Of a stretch of 64,000 bases of DNA, positions 57,285 to 64,000 are shown piece by piece. The DNA is from a bacterium 1XD21-13 (GTDB lineage Bacteria; Bacillota; Clostridia; Lachnospirales; Lachnospiraceae): the NCBI GenBank assembly GCA_009917555.1, contig QZDX01000006.1:124001-188000 (forward strand), read 5' to 3'. The stretch's first letter is position 1. Each line of letters opens with the position of its first letter. A model generated the notes under the pieces. It had not been told where the DNA came from, ran no database searches, and worked only from the letters and a program-made list of their open reading frames with translations. The position numbers and the translations under genes were made by a program.

Positions 57285-57914
57285 TCAAGTAATATCCCGT
57301 TTCCCATATATCCTTACCGCAATTCGGTAGGAGATAAAAAACCAGATAACAGAGATTATAAGCACAATATAAAAAGCCAAAAGGATATTTTCCTTTACCG
57401 GAAAAAGCAAATTTGTAAGAAGCACGAGCCCCGCAATGATTCCGGTTGATGCCATGAAAGACATCATAAAGACAATCTGGGATTTTTCCGGGTCGAATAA
57501 GTACGCACACGGCAGGCTGATACCGCCTGCCAAAAGGCATGAGCTTATCCCCATAGAGCCATACAGACATAAGGAATGAGGTGTGATATCCAAACCGAAG
57601 CAGGCAAGAATGATACAGGGAATCAGTGCTGTAAGCATTCCCAACAAGGCAAGGAGAATATAAAATAAAAACTTCTCCCCGATAATCCGGCTCCTTGATA
57701 AAGGCATGGTAATGACATTTTTATTCCATTTGGAAGCCGCGTCGCTGGTAATACTGATAAAGACTGCTGTTGTGGAGGCGACCGGGGCTAAAACCAGAAG
57801 GGCACTGGTTTCCAGCAAAAATGACAGCCCAAAGCCTAAAACAACCAGGCTCACTATGGTTACAAGGATATTACTCCTGGCAATATAGAGATCCTTCACT
57901 AAAATGCCTTTCAT
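57285..57914 (-). CDS. ABC-2-type membrane protein (YtrC/BcrB-like)
   Basis: 209 aa, about six hydrophobic segments covering nearly the full length, with little outside. M-K-G-I-L-V-K-D-L-Y at the start and I-T-M-P-L-S-R-S-R-I-I-G-E-K-F in the first loop are typical of the ABC2 membrane family with a coupling ATPase. It starts at 57914 where the ATPase stop and its ATG overlap (TGATG). Possibly exports a peptide or antibiotic; substrate unknown. Confidence 0.88.
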   Translation of the reverse strand: MKGILVKDLYIARSNILVTIVSLVVLGFGLSFLLETSALLVLAPVASTTAVFISITSDAASKWNKNVITMPLSRSRIIGEKFLFYILLALLGMLTALIPCIILACFGLDITPHSLCLYGSMGISSCLLAGGISLPCAYLFDPEKSQIVFMMSFMASTGIIAGLVLLTNLLFPVKENILLAFYIVLIISVIWFFISYRIAVRIYGKRDIT

Positions 57915-58765
57915 CACTGTTCCCCCTTCACATAAAGCAGCATAATTTCATCAATGGTTGCCGGGAGGACCAGAGCGTTCGGATATTTTTTCTGCATTTT
58001 CTCCCGATCCGAAACCAGAACCTGCCATTCATGGCCCGTTTTACGGTATGCGATTGCTTCGGATTGATCCAGTGCGTCAAATTGCGCCCCGCCGCACTTG
58101 ATGATACCGTACCGCTCGGTCAGCTCCTCTTTGGGCTTCTCAAAAACCACCTTCCCTTCATGGATGAATACGATATCATCGGCAATTTTCTCCAAATCAC
58201 TGGTAATGTGGGAAGATACCAGGATCGAATGTTCCTTGTCCTGCACAAAATCCAGAAGCATATCTAAGATATCATCCCGGACAACCGGGTCTAAGCCGCT
58301 GGTGGCCTCGTCCAGAATCAACAGCCTGGAATGATGGGAAAATGCAACGGAGATGGCCAGCTTCATCTTCATTCCTCTTGAGAACTGTTTGATCTGCTTG
58401 TGAGCCGGCAGGGAAAAACGTCTTAGCAGGTTAAAATATGTCTGCTCATCCCAAGTCCTGTAAATGTTTTTCATGACCTGATTCAGCTTCTTGGGAGAGA
58501 GAATTTCGGGATAATTGCTGCCATCAAACACGACGCCGATCTGTTCTTTGACATCACCGTCCAGTTCCTCTCTGCCTAAAATTGAAACAACTCCGTCCTC
58601 CTTTTGAATCAGCCCCAAAGCGGCATTGATGGTTGTACTTTTTCCTGCACCGTTTTCTCCGATCAGTCCAACAATGGAGCCCCTTGGAACTGTGAATGAA
58701 ACATGGTCCAAAGCAAAATCCTTATAATTTTTGGTAAGCCCTGATACCATGAACGCATTTGTCAT
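57914..58765 (-). CDS. ABC transporter ATP-binding protein (BcrA/YtrB-like)
   Basis: 283 aa. Walker A GENGAGKSTTINAALG, Q-loop F-D-G-S-N-Y-P-E, signature QFSRGMKMKLAISVAF (S-R-G rather than S-G-G), Walker B LLILDEATSGLDP, switch His in VSSHITSDLEK. The C-terminal ~60 residues form the extension typical of BcrA-like ATPases. It drives the ABC-2 protein encoded downstream. No YtrA-type GntR regulator is present ahead; its promoter (58848-58876) lies inside a decayed toxin gene. Confidence 0.92.
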   Translation of the reverse strand: MTNAFMVSGLTKNYKDFALDHVSFTVPRGSIVGLIGENGAGKSTTINAALGLIQKEDGVVSILGREELDGDVKEQIGVVFDGSNYPEILSPKKLNQVMKNIYRTWDEQTYFNLLRRFSLPAHKQIKQFSRGMKMKLAISVAFSHHSRLLILDEATSGLDPVVRDDILDMLLDFVQDKEHSILVSSHITSDLEKIADDIVFIHEGKVVFEKPKEELTERYGIIKCGGAQFDALDQSEAIAYRKTGHEWQVLVSDREKMQKKYPNALVLPATIDEIMLLYVKGEQ

Positions 58766-58841
58766 CGCTCGTCCTCCTCATCCAGTTGTGTTAATAGGCT
58801 GGAGCATTTATTTTGCTGTTCCTCAAAACAGAAGTACTGGT

Positions 58842-59000
58842 TCAGGTATTATAGTCTTCTAAATTTATTGGGACAAGCTGTTTGTTGTGAAATGCTTTTT
58901 GGATGTTATCAATGTCTTGACTGCACAAACAAAACCACCATATTTCTTTCAAATCATCAAGTGCATCCTGTGAGTAGCTTACTATATAGTTTTCTGTCAT
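58842..59000 (-). pseudogene. Decayed RelE/ParE-type toxin remnant
   Basis: The frame from 59000 gives 52 residues: M-T-E-N-Y-I-V-S-Y-S-Q-D-A-L-D-D-L-K-E-I, a good match to the start of RelE/ParE toxins (Y-S-x-x-A-x-x-D-L-x-E-I). After that the sequence turns into unrelated residues (W-W-F-C-L-C) and stops early, whereas the family runs to about 95-105 aa with a basic C-terminal half. It overlaps the antitoxin stop by ATGA, the usual antitoxin-toxin coupling. Confidence 0.65.
58848..58876 (-). promoter_or_regulatory. Promoter of the BcrA-type ABC operon, inside the toxin remnant
   Basis: Minus strand TTGTCC (58871-58876), 17-bp spacer, TATAAT (58848-58853). Confidence 0.6.
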
Positions 59001-59207
59001 ATGCCAAGTTCCTCTGCAAGCACCTCATCAACTTCATCTGCAGAGTATACTTTTCCTGCCTTGATGGAATCAATACCCTTTTGAAGCTCTGCGTCAAGCT
59101 GTTCTCTAGTCATCGCGCCAACAACTATAGGCTTTGCCTACGAGTTTCTTTTGCGCCTGGATATCAGAAGATAGCGCAGATTGGGACTGGTAATCAGGAT
59201 GTTGCAT
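58997..59207 (-). pseudogene. Frameshifted antitoxin remnant (RelB/ParD-like)
   Basis: An open 38-codon piece from 59113 reads M-T-R-E-Q-L-D-A-E-L-Q-K-G, then S-I-K-A-G-K-V-Y-S-A-D-E-V-D-E-V-L, the usual tail of small antitoxins paired with ParE/RelE. In another frame, from an ATG at 59207, 33 codons run into a stop at 59106; one inserted base near 59108 would join the two into about 71 residues. No ribosome site precedes the 38-codon piece. I take it as a broken antitoxin gene, with its toxin remnant directly behind. Confidence 0.6.
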
Positions 59208-59250
59208 AGACAAAGCGGCAAATATTGTTAGGAGTAACGTTAAAGTATTC

Positions 59251-59279
59251 TTGACACAATATATATCAAGATATATACT
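59251..59279 (+). promoter_or_regulatory. Strong promoter of vapBC
   Basis: TTGACA (59251-59256), 17-bp spacer, TATACT (59274-59279): nearly the perfect consensus. Confidence 0.88.
59260..59277. promoter_or_regulatory. VapB operator-like dyad within the vapBC promoter
   Basis: TATATATC-AA-GATATATA, perfect 8-bp arms, spans the spacer and most of the -10, so a bound VapBC complex would shut the promoter. Confidence 0.65.
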
Positions 59280-59300
59280 AAAAATATAGGAGGTGTTACT

Positions 59301-59531
59301 ATGATGACTGCAAAACTATTTGAAAACGGCCGAAGCCAAGCAGTTCGTCTACCAAAAGAATGTCGTTTTTCTGGTGACGAAGTAGCTGTCAACAAAGTTG
59401 GAGACATTGTCCTTTTGATGCCAAAAGAAAACAAATGGACGGGTTTCCTAAACAGCCTGGAACTTTTTTCAGATGATTTCATGGTTTATGGGCGAGAAGC
59501 TCTTGTAAGTCAGGAGCGCGAATCACTATGA
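59301..59531 (+). CDS. vapB: VapB-type antitoxin (AbrB/MazE fold)
   Basis: 76 aa, ATG at 59301 or 59304 behind AGGAGGTG. T-A-K-L-F-E-N-G-R-S-Q-A-V-R-L-P-K-E-C-R-F and D-E-V-A-V-N-K-V-G-D are the swapped-hairpin AbrB DNA-binding motif of VagC/VapB. The C-terminal part (N-S-L-E-L-F-S-D-D-F) would wrap the toxin. It represses its own promoter and neutralises VapC, whose gene overlaps by 4 bp. Low GC content (about a third in the operon), unlike the surroundings, suggests transfer. Confidence 0.93.
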   Translation: MMTAKLFENGRSQAVRLPKECRFSGDEVAVNKVGDIVLLMPKENKWTGFLNSLELFSDDFMVYGREALVSQERESL

Positions 59532-59938
59532 AATATATGTTAGATACCAACATCTGTATTTATACAATCAAACATAAGCCTACAGAAGTAATTAAAAATT
59601 TTTTAAGGCATGATCCGGATGAAATGTGTATTTCGACAATTACTTATGCAGAGCTAATGCATGGTATTGAAAAAAGCCAAGCAATAGAAAAAAATCGCAT
59701 TGCTACGGCACTATTTCTTTCCCCCATTACAATTCTGGAGTTTGACAGCTATGCAGCCGAAGAATATGGTAAGATTAGAGCGAACCTTGAAAAAAAGGGA
59801 ACGCCTATTGGACCAATGGATATGCTGATTGCCGCCCATGCAAGGTCGGAGGGCCTTACTCTGATAACAAATAATACCAGAGAATTTTTTCGTGTGGAAG
59901 GTTTAAATGTGGAAGACTGGACAATGGAAAAAAATTGA
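59528..59938 (+). CDS. vapC: VapC-type PIN-domain ribonuclease toxin
   Basis: 136 aa. Acidic PIN residues: D6 in YMLDTNICIY, E42 in ITYAELMHGIEKS, D98 in GPMDMLIAAHA; L-I-T-N-N-T-R-E-F near residue 112 completes the pocket. Close in pattern to VapC/MvpA enzymes that cut initiator tRNA-fMet, although the target is not provable from sequence. Intact and in frame, so the pair is probably functional. A 20-bp gap separates it from the convergent next gene. Confidence 0.94.
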   Translation: MKYMLDTNICIYTIKHKPTEVIKNFLRHDPDEMCISTITYAELMHGIEKSQAIEKNRIATALFLSPITILEFDSYAAEEYGKIRANLEKKGTPIGPMDMLIAAHARSEGLTLITNNTREFFRVEGLNVEDWTMEKN

Positions 59939-59942
59939 TATA

Positions 59943-60749
59943 TTACTTATTTTCTTCTAACCTATCTACTGCCCCAAATCCGTTCTTCTGTTTCCATTCC
60001 TTCCATCTGCCCTCGTCCATCAAAAGCCGAAAGCCATCTGGGTAATCCAAGTCAAAATAATCAAACTGCCGCATCAGGTTGCTTGTAAGCTGTCCCTCCG
60101 GTCTGCTGGCTCCCAGACAGGCTCCGCCTCTTAAGACCATCTGGCTGCCTTTATAGTCAAATTTCGTATTTTCATGGGTTCTGTACTTCTCCATCAGCCA
60201 CACATAGAGCTCCTGCAGCTGCCGGTTCTCCACACCCTCCGTGCACCAGACGGCATAAATCAGCAAAGTGGGATTTTCCTCTGTGGACAGATAATCCAGG
60301 AAATAATCCAGCACCTCTTCTTTGCCCTTCAGCTCCTGAATACAGTAAAACAGCGAAATTCTGTCATTCCTGTCCAGATCGTTCCGGTTCAGGGCTTCTC
60401 TCAGCCTTCCCGCATGGACATTGGGATAATCCTTCACGGCGCCGACGGTATGGCAGGCATTCCGGAAGCCCTCTCCCCTGAGCCTGGGCAGTATCTCAAA
60501 TGCCCTCTCATACCACGCTTCCTTCACCTCCCAGGTGCCTTCATAGGTGATAATGGAGACCTCCTCCGCATATGCGCCGTATTCCCCCTGCTCCTCAAAT
60601 TTTTGTATCGTCTCCTCACTGACAGGCGGTGACAGCTTATACTTGTGGCTATAGGCGCCAAACCGCACAAAGTCCGGATCTTTCGCCTTTGCCTGCTCCA
60701 GCAATTTTAAAATACGCTTTGCCCATGCGGGCTGTCCTGTTTTTCCCAT
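59943..60749 (-). CDS. Uncharacterised protein with SMI1/KNR4-like opening
   Basis: 268 aa from the ATG at 60749, where AGAAGGG stands just ahead. The stretch D-P-D-F-V-R-F-G-A-Y-S-H-K-Y-K-L then P-P-V-S-E-E-T-I-Q-K-F-E-E-Q looks like the opening of bacterial SMI1/KNR4 immunity proteins, but the expected L-P-E-E-Y and G-N-G-G-x-G-P segments that should follow are missing. The remainder is helical and repeat-like (Y-F-L-D-Y-L-S-T-E-E-N, V-E-N-R-Q-L-Q-E-L-Y), possibly HEAT-type. An internal deletion is possible. Function unknown; first of several unassigned genes. Confidence 0.6.
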   Translation of the reverse strand: MGKTGQPAWAKRILKLLEQAKAKDPDFVRFGAYSHKYKLSPPVSEETIQKFEEQGEYGAYAEEVSIITYEGTWEVKEAWYERAFEILPRLRGEGFRNACHTVGAVKDYPNVHAGRLREALNRNDLDRNDRISLFYCIQELKGKEEVLDYFLDYLSTEENPTLLIYAVWCTEGVENRQLQELYVWLMEKYRTHENTKFDYKGSQMVLRGGACLGASRPEGQLTSNLMRQFDYFDLDYPDGFRLLMDEGRWKEWKQKNGFGAVDRLEENK

Positions 60750-60825
60750 CTTTCCCTTCTGTAAGCTGGCCAAACTTTACGAATTGCTCATACACCCCAA
60801 TCCTACCGAAAATCGAAAACTATTT

Positions 60826-62361
60826 TCATTCTTTCTTTTTCCCTTTCCCGGTGATGCCCTGAAAAGCTGCCATCGCAGTAGACACAAAACGTGCCGGCAG
60901 GTCCTCCGGGGCGCAGACCAGACTTTCGGGAACATGATCCCAGAGCAGGAAATGCCGGAACCGGTAAAAGATCACTTTGTCCATGGTGATGATCTCCGGC
61001 CCATATTCCGGCCCTCTCCAGATACCGTCAAAGGTAAGCTGAGCGCCATATCCATGGAGAAGGTCTGCCATATGATATGACATATACTGGTTCCTGCCGC
61101 TCCCCTGGTACAGGCCCCACTTGCCCGCCGCTGTGATCATAAAAAGCTGTGTTACCTGCATGCCGGTAAATGCCGTCAGATCATACTGCCCCTGACACAC
61201 AGGTATCTTAAGCTGGGGAAGGGGTTGTCTCCATTTTTTCTTCCTTGCATATTTCTTCCAGATATCCCACTCCATCTCTGTCAGTTCCTCCGGATGTACA
61301 AGCCCAATCCGCCCCTGTTCGGGGAAAATCCTGCCGGAAAGCGCCTCCCCATTCCCATCTATTATCTGTCCATCTTCTTCCAGAGCAAAGGCATTTTGAA
61401 GCGCTCCATTCTCATAGCATCCCCAAAGTAAGTTTTGTATCATTGTACGGCTGGCCGCATGATCCTTTATTTCCTTCCAGTCGGGATAACTCCATTGATA
61501 ATTGCAGACAAACAAATTTAGCAGGGCCGCTTTTTGCTTTTTCTCAAATTTCTTATCCGAAATGACTTCCATTTCCTCCTTTGATGGCAGCAAGGCACAG
61601 GCTCGCAATACTTTTTCCAGTTCCAGCTGCTCATAATTCGGATTGGCAAGCTTCTCGCAGATGACCTGGCATTGTTGTTTCAGCTTTTTCGTCTTGTGCT
61701 CCATATGCAGAAATGTCTGATCCTCAAATCCGCAGAACAGGTACAAGAATTCCATCCACTGCCTCTGCCATTCTGTCTGATAGGAGAAGTGATGATGAAC
61801 GATGGCCTCCCCAAGCACTTTTTTATCCAGAAGGCGGATGGCCGCCTCCCGGTCCAGTCTGACAGCTTCTCTGACAGCATCGGGAGACAGGCTGTACATG
61901 CGGTTTGTCGTCATACTCAGCAGGTAAGCGCACATGGTATCCATGGGCCTCCATCCCATACCATACAAAAGCTGTACGCTGCTTTCATGGTAAACTCCCA
62001 TATACCTTTCCCACATATCCACAAATCCTAAAAGTGTTTGGTATTTGCCATTGGGATTGATGTAATTGTCATATCGTTCCGCCCAAAAAGTTCTTACAGC
62101 AGGGCTTAGTTCAACCAGCAGGCTCCTCCAATCATTCTGTTTCTCGCTCCCCTCATCCAGGCTCTGCAGCTCTTCCGTGGCAAATTTGCGGGGCTCACAG
62201 TATTTTGGCATGACCTGTTCCATTTTTGACAGGGTATCTTCGATGTCTTCACCCTGTTCCAGTATTGTCAGCAGGTATCTGGGAATCCAGCCTCGCAGGT
62301 TTGGATTCCGGAATGCCCTGCGTACTTTGTCAAGCTGTACTTTTTTCTCTTCCATCATTAC
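60826..62361 (-). CDS. DUF4132-like protein of unknown function
   Basis: 511 aa from the ATG at 62361, eight bases after the upstream gene's stop, with GAGGGA as ribosome site; the frame extends 23 codons more inside that gene. The C-terminal third, RIFPEQGRIGLVHPEELTE then W-R-Q-P-L-P-Q-L and G-I-W-R-G-P-E-Y-G-P-E-I, resembles the DUF4132 domain that ends MolR-type WGR proteins. The N-terminal 300 residues are helical without known motifs; no membrane segment. Role unknown. Confidence 0.65.
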   Translation of the reverse strand, partial: VMMEEKKVQLDKVRRAFRNPNLRGWIPRYLLTILEQGEDIEDTLSKMEQVMPKYCEPRKFATEELQSLDEGSEKQNDWRSLLVELSPAVRTFWAERYDNYINPNGKYQTLLGFVDMWERYMGVYHESSVQLLYGMGWRPMDTMCAYLLSMTTNRMYSLSPDAVREAVRLDREAAIRLLDKKVLGEAIVHHHFSYQTEWQRQWMEFLYLFCGFEDQTFLHMEHKTKKLKQQCQVICEKLANPNYEQLELEKVLRACALLPSKEEMEVISDKKFEKKQKAALLNLFVCNYQWSYPDWKEIKDHAASRTMIQNLLWGCYENGALQNAFALEEDGQIIDGNGEALSGRIFPEQGRIGLVHPEELTEMEWDIWKKYARKKKWRQPLPQLKIPVCQGQYDLTAFTGMQVTQLFMITAAGKWGLYQGSGRNQYMSYHMADLLHGYGAQLTFDGIWRGPEYGPEIITMDKVIFYRFRHFLLWDHVPESLVCAPEDLPARFVSTAMAAFQGITGKGKKKE

Positions 62362-62369
62362 AGTTCCCT

Positions 62370-63689
62370 CTATTCCAGGTTCCTTTCCGTCTTTTTTGCC
62401 AGACCGTGGTAATACCGCATGAACCGGCATACCTCCTCATAAGTCTCCCGAATCCTGTCCCGGCGTTTCTCTGCCTCCGGGATCTCCTTTGTCCTAAGAA
62501 ACAGCTGTGCGTTGCGGTACATCACCGCCATGGCGTCTCTTGGATCGTTGCAGGCACCCGGAAACTCCTTCAGGCGTTCTTTCATATAATCGGAATTGTG
62601 TCTCACACATTCTTCCAGGTGTGCGTACCCTTCCGTTTCCTTTCCATTCAGCAAATCCCACACGCCAAACAGATAGTGGTCCGCACGCCAGGGATCTTCC
62701 TTTCCTCCTTGATCCAGGTTCCACATGGCCCTGCCGGTTCTTGGATCTTTTGGGCCTGTCCTGGTGGCTTTCAGATAATCCCGGCGTTCCTCCGCGAAAT
62801 ATGTCTCCAGGCTGTCGATCTTCTGCCACTCCGGCAGCACTCCATCCGCCAGGAATATCAGGATATCATCAAATTTTCTGTTGATACGCTCCACCATGGC
62901 AGCATCCACAGCTTCCATGCCATACTGAATCACGCCCCAGTCTCTCTGCATCCTTTGGAAATTCTCTCCCTGGCAGATGTGCCCCGGCAGACCTAAGCTC
63001 CCGTACTGTATGGCATATAGAGGGCAAAGATAATAGAACATCGCCTCGTATCCGCCGCCTCTGAAATAGCCAATAAACTGGATGCGGGATACCAGGCCGT
63101 TCTTCTCCCTCACAAAGGTCTTGGGGCCTGCTTTTTTCATGCCGTATGCTTTTGCCACAGGAGCGATCTTTGCCTGCAAATTTTCTTTCAGGCGGAGCTT
63201 CAGTTCTTCCCCGCACTCCTTCCACTGTTCCGTTGTCCTTGCATTTTTATAGGGAAAATCCCTTGCCGGTTTCTGTCCGGCTGGTGTCCCCAGCAGGCTT
63301 TTCCAGTCAAAAGCGATCCTGTCTGTGGGATGGCCCTCCAGATATGCCTCCCACCGCTGTCTGGCAGGGGTGGTATCCCTATGATAGCCTTCCATGGCTT
63401 TCTGTCTTTCGCGCTCTTCCTCTTCCAGCATCTTCTTCTCATAATAATCGGAAACCTTTACCGGACGTCCCTGGGCATGAAAATAATAAGCAACACCACT
63501 CTGTGTCTTTACCATCCAGTAATAGCTGGCGTTCCACAAGGCAGGCATCAACCGCCCTCTGTCTCCCCGGTTAAGGGCTTCTTCCAACTTAGGCCTGTTG
63601 CTGTTCCACCATGCTTCCCATTCCTCCGGTTCCACTTTCCCAGAGGCAACACGTAAAAATATCTGTTTCATCTCATCCTGAAAGCTCAT
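62370..63689 (-). CDS. Uncharacterised cytoplasmic protein
   Basis: 439 aa from the ATG at 63689, with GAGAGGAA in front; earlier ATGs lack a site. Tryptophan- and charge-rich N-terminus (E-P-E-E-W-E-A-W-W-N-S-N-R-P), then a middle part (K-A-G-P-K-T-F-V-R-E-K-N-G-L, then G-Y-F-R-G-G-G-Y-E-A-M-F) that recalls DUF4304-like uncharacterised folds, and a helical C-terminus. No signal peptide, no nucleotide-binding motif. It is followed by the DUF4132-like gene at once, so the two are likely one transcript. Function unknown. Confidence 0.6.
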   Translation of the reverse strand: MSFQDEMKQIFLRVASGKVEPEEWEAWWNSNRPKLEEALNRGDRGRLMPALWNASYYWMVKTQSGVAYYFHAQGRPVKVSDYYEKKMLEEEERERQKAMEGYHRDTTPARQRWEAYLEGHPTDRIAFDWKSLLGTPAGQKPARDFPYKNARTTEQWKECGEELKLRLKENLQAKIAPVAKAYGMKKAGPKTFVREKNGLVSRIQFIGYFRGGGYEAMFYYLCPLYAIQYGSLGLPGHICQGENFQRMQRDWGVIQYGMEAVDAAMVERINRKFDDILIFLADGVLPEWQKIDSLETYFAEERRDYLKATRTGPKDPRTGRAMWNLDQGGKEDPWRADHYLFGVWDLLNGKETEGYAHLEECVRHNSDYMKERLKEFPGACNDPRDAMAVMYRNAQLFLRTKEIPEAEKRRDRIRETYEEVCRFMRYYHGLAKKTERNLE

Positions 63690-63791
63690 CTTCATTCCTC
63701 TCATGTTCATCCTGATACGGATTCAGATCAATGCCCGCACAAAATGGATGCCTTCTTTTTTCTCATATCACTGCCCGGCTCCTGCTTCCCC

Positions 63792-64000
63792 TCATATCGC
63801 TTCTCCAAGCCCTTCCATGACCTCCATCAGCTTCTTATATCCTGTCTCGCTGGCGGCTCCATAAAGCATTTCCAGGTCGCCACAATCCATAATGACAACC
63901 ATATTGTCAAAGGCATTGCTGTAAAAGCTCATGTCCATCCCCAGCCAGCCATAAAGCCCAAAAGGTTGTTTTTCAAGACCGGACCTGACAGTTTCCAGTT
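63792..64000 (-). CDS. 3' end of an uncharacterised gene (runs off the right edge)
   Basis: The last 68 codons of a gene read on the minus strand and end with TGA at 63792-63794. Readable words are K-Q-P-F-G-L-Y-G-W-L-G-M-D-M-S-F-Y, N-A-F-D-N-M-V-V-I-M-D-C-G-D and G-Y-K-K-L-M-E-V-M-E-G-L-G-E. No family recognised. About 100 bp without a gene lie between it and the next one, on the same strand. Confidence 0.55.
   Translation of the reverse strand, partial: LETVRSGLEKQPFGLYGWLGMDMSFYSNAFDNMVVIMDCGDLEMLYGAASETGYKKLMEVMEGLGEAI

Overview
The window reads as chromosome of an obligately anaerobic Firmicute, most likely a gut Lachnospiraceae-type clostridium. The reasons are two oxygen-labile glycyl radical enzymes (GREs), a 2[4Fe-4S] ferredoxin, MecA, a class B sortase, the rpiB-upp-comEB and rpsF-ssb-rpsR orders, strong Shine-Dalgarno sites and Gram-positive LexA (DinR-type) boxes. 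No rRNA, tRNA, CRISPR array, transposase, integrase or phage gene was found.

Left part (1-31 kb) is a sugar catabolic zone. It opens with the 5' end of L-fucose isomerase. Next comes a 10.9 kb cassette flanked by a 105-bp direct repeat (104/105 identical, 262-366 and 11147-11251): dihydroxyacetone-kinase-type DhaL and DhaK, a ribose-type ABC importer with two permeases, a class II aldolase, an unassigned phosphate-binding barrel protein, a GntR regulator, a divergent FGGY (rhamnulokinase-like) kinase and a flavin-reductase-like protein. After the second repeat come an AraC regulator and a DUF402 protein, then a first GRE with a DeoR regulator. A convergent operon follows: DeoR regulator, second GRE, its radical-SAM activase, an N-terminally extended ROK kinase and a ribulose-phosphate-3-epimerase-like enzyme. 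A second ribose-type ABC importer and a divergent ribokinase share two matching palindromes. The zone closes with an RmlD-like SDR and another DeoR regulator. The second GRE operon plus importer looks like a radical-dependent sugar-phosphate pathway whose substrate I cannot name.

Middle part (29.6-48.3 kb) is mostly core: rpiB-upp-comEB, a cell-wall amidase, a GH18 hydrolase, mecA, a ferredoxin, dnaB-rplI-gdpP, rpsF-ssb-rpsR, sortase B, a sirtuin and a phosphopantetheinyl transferase. A ribbon-helix-helix/SPFH pair sits behind a palindromic promoter. A Y-family polymerase has two LexA boxes, one filling its promoter spacer and one over its start, next to a SRAP-domain protein.

Right part (48.4-64 kb) is accessory. 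An AgrC/AgrA-like sensor and LytTR regulator precede a lipoprotein. An intramembrane-type kinase/OmpR regulator pair sits with an FtsX-type ABC exporter; the pair and the exporter have the same direct-repeat operator in the same promoter position. A BcrA-type ABC pair follows, then a decayed RelBE/ParDE-like toxin-antitoxin remnant beside an intact AT-rich VapBC, and a run of poorly characterised genes (one DUF4132-like) reaching the window end.
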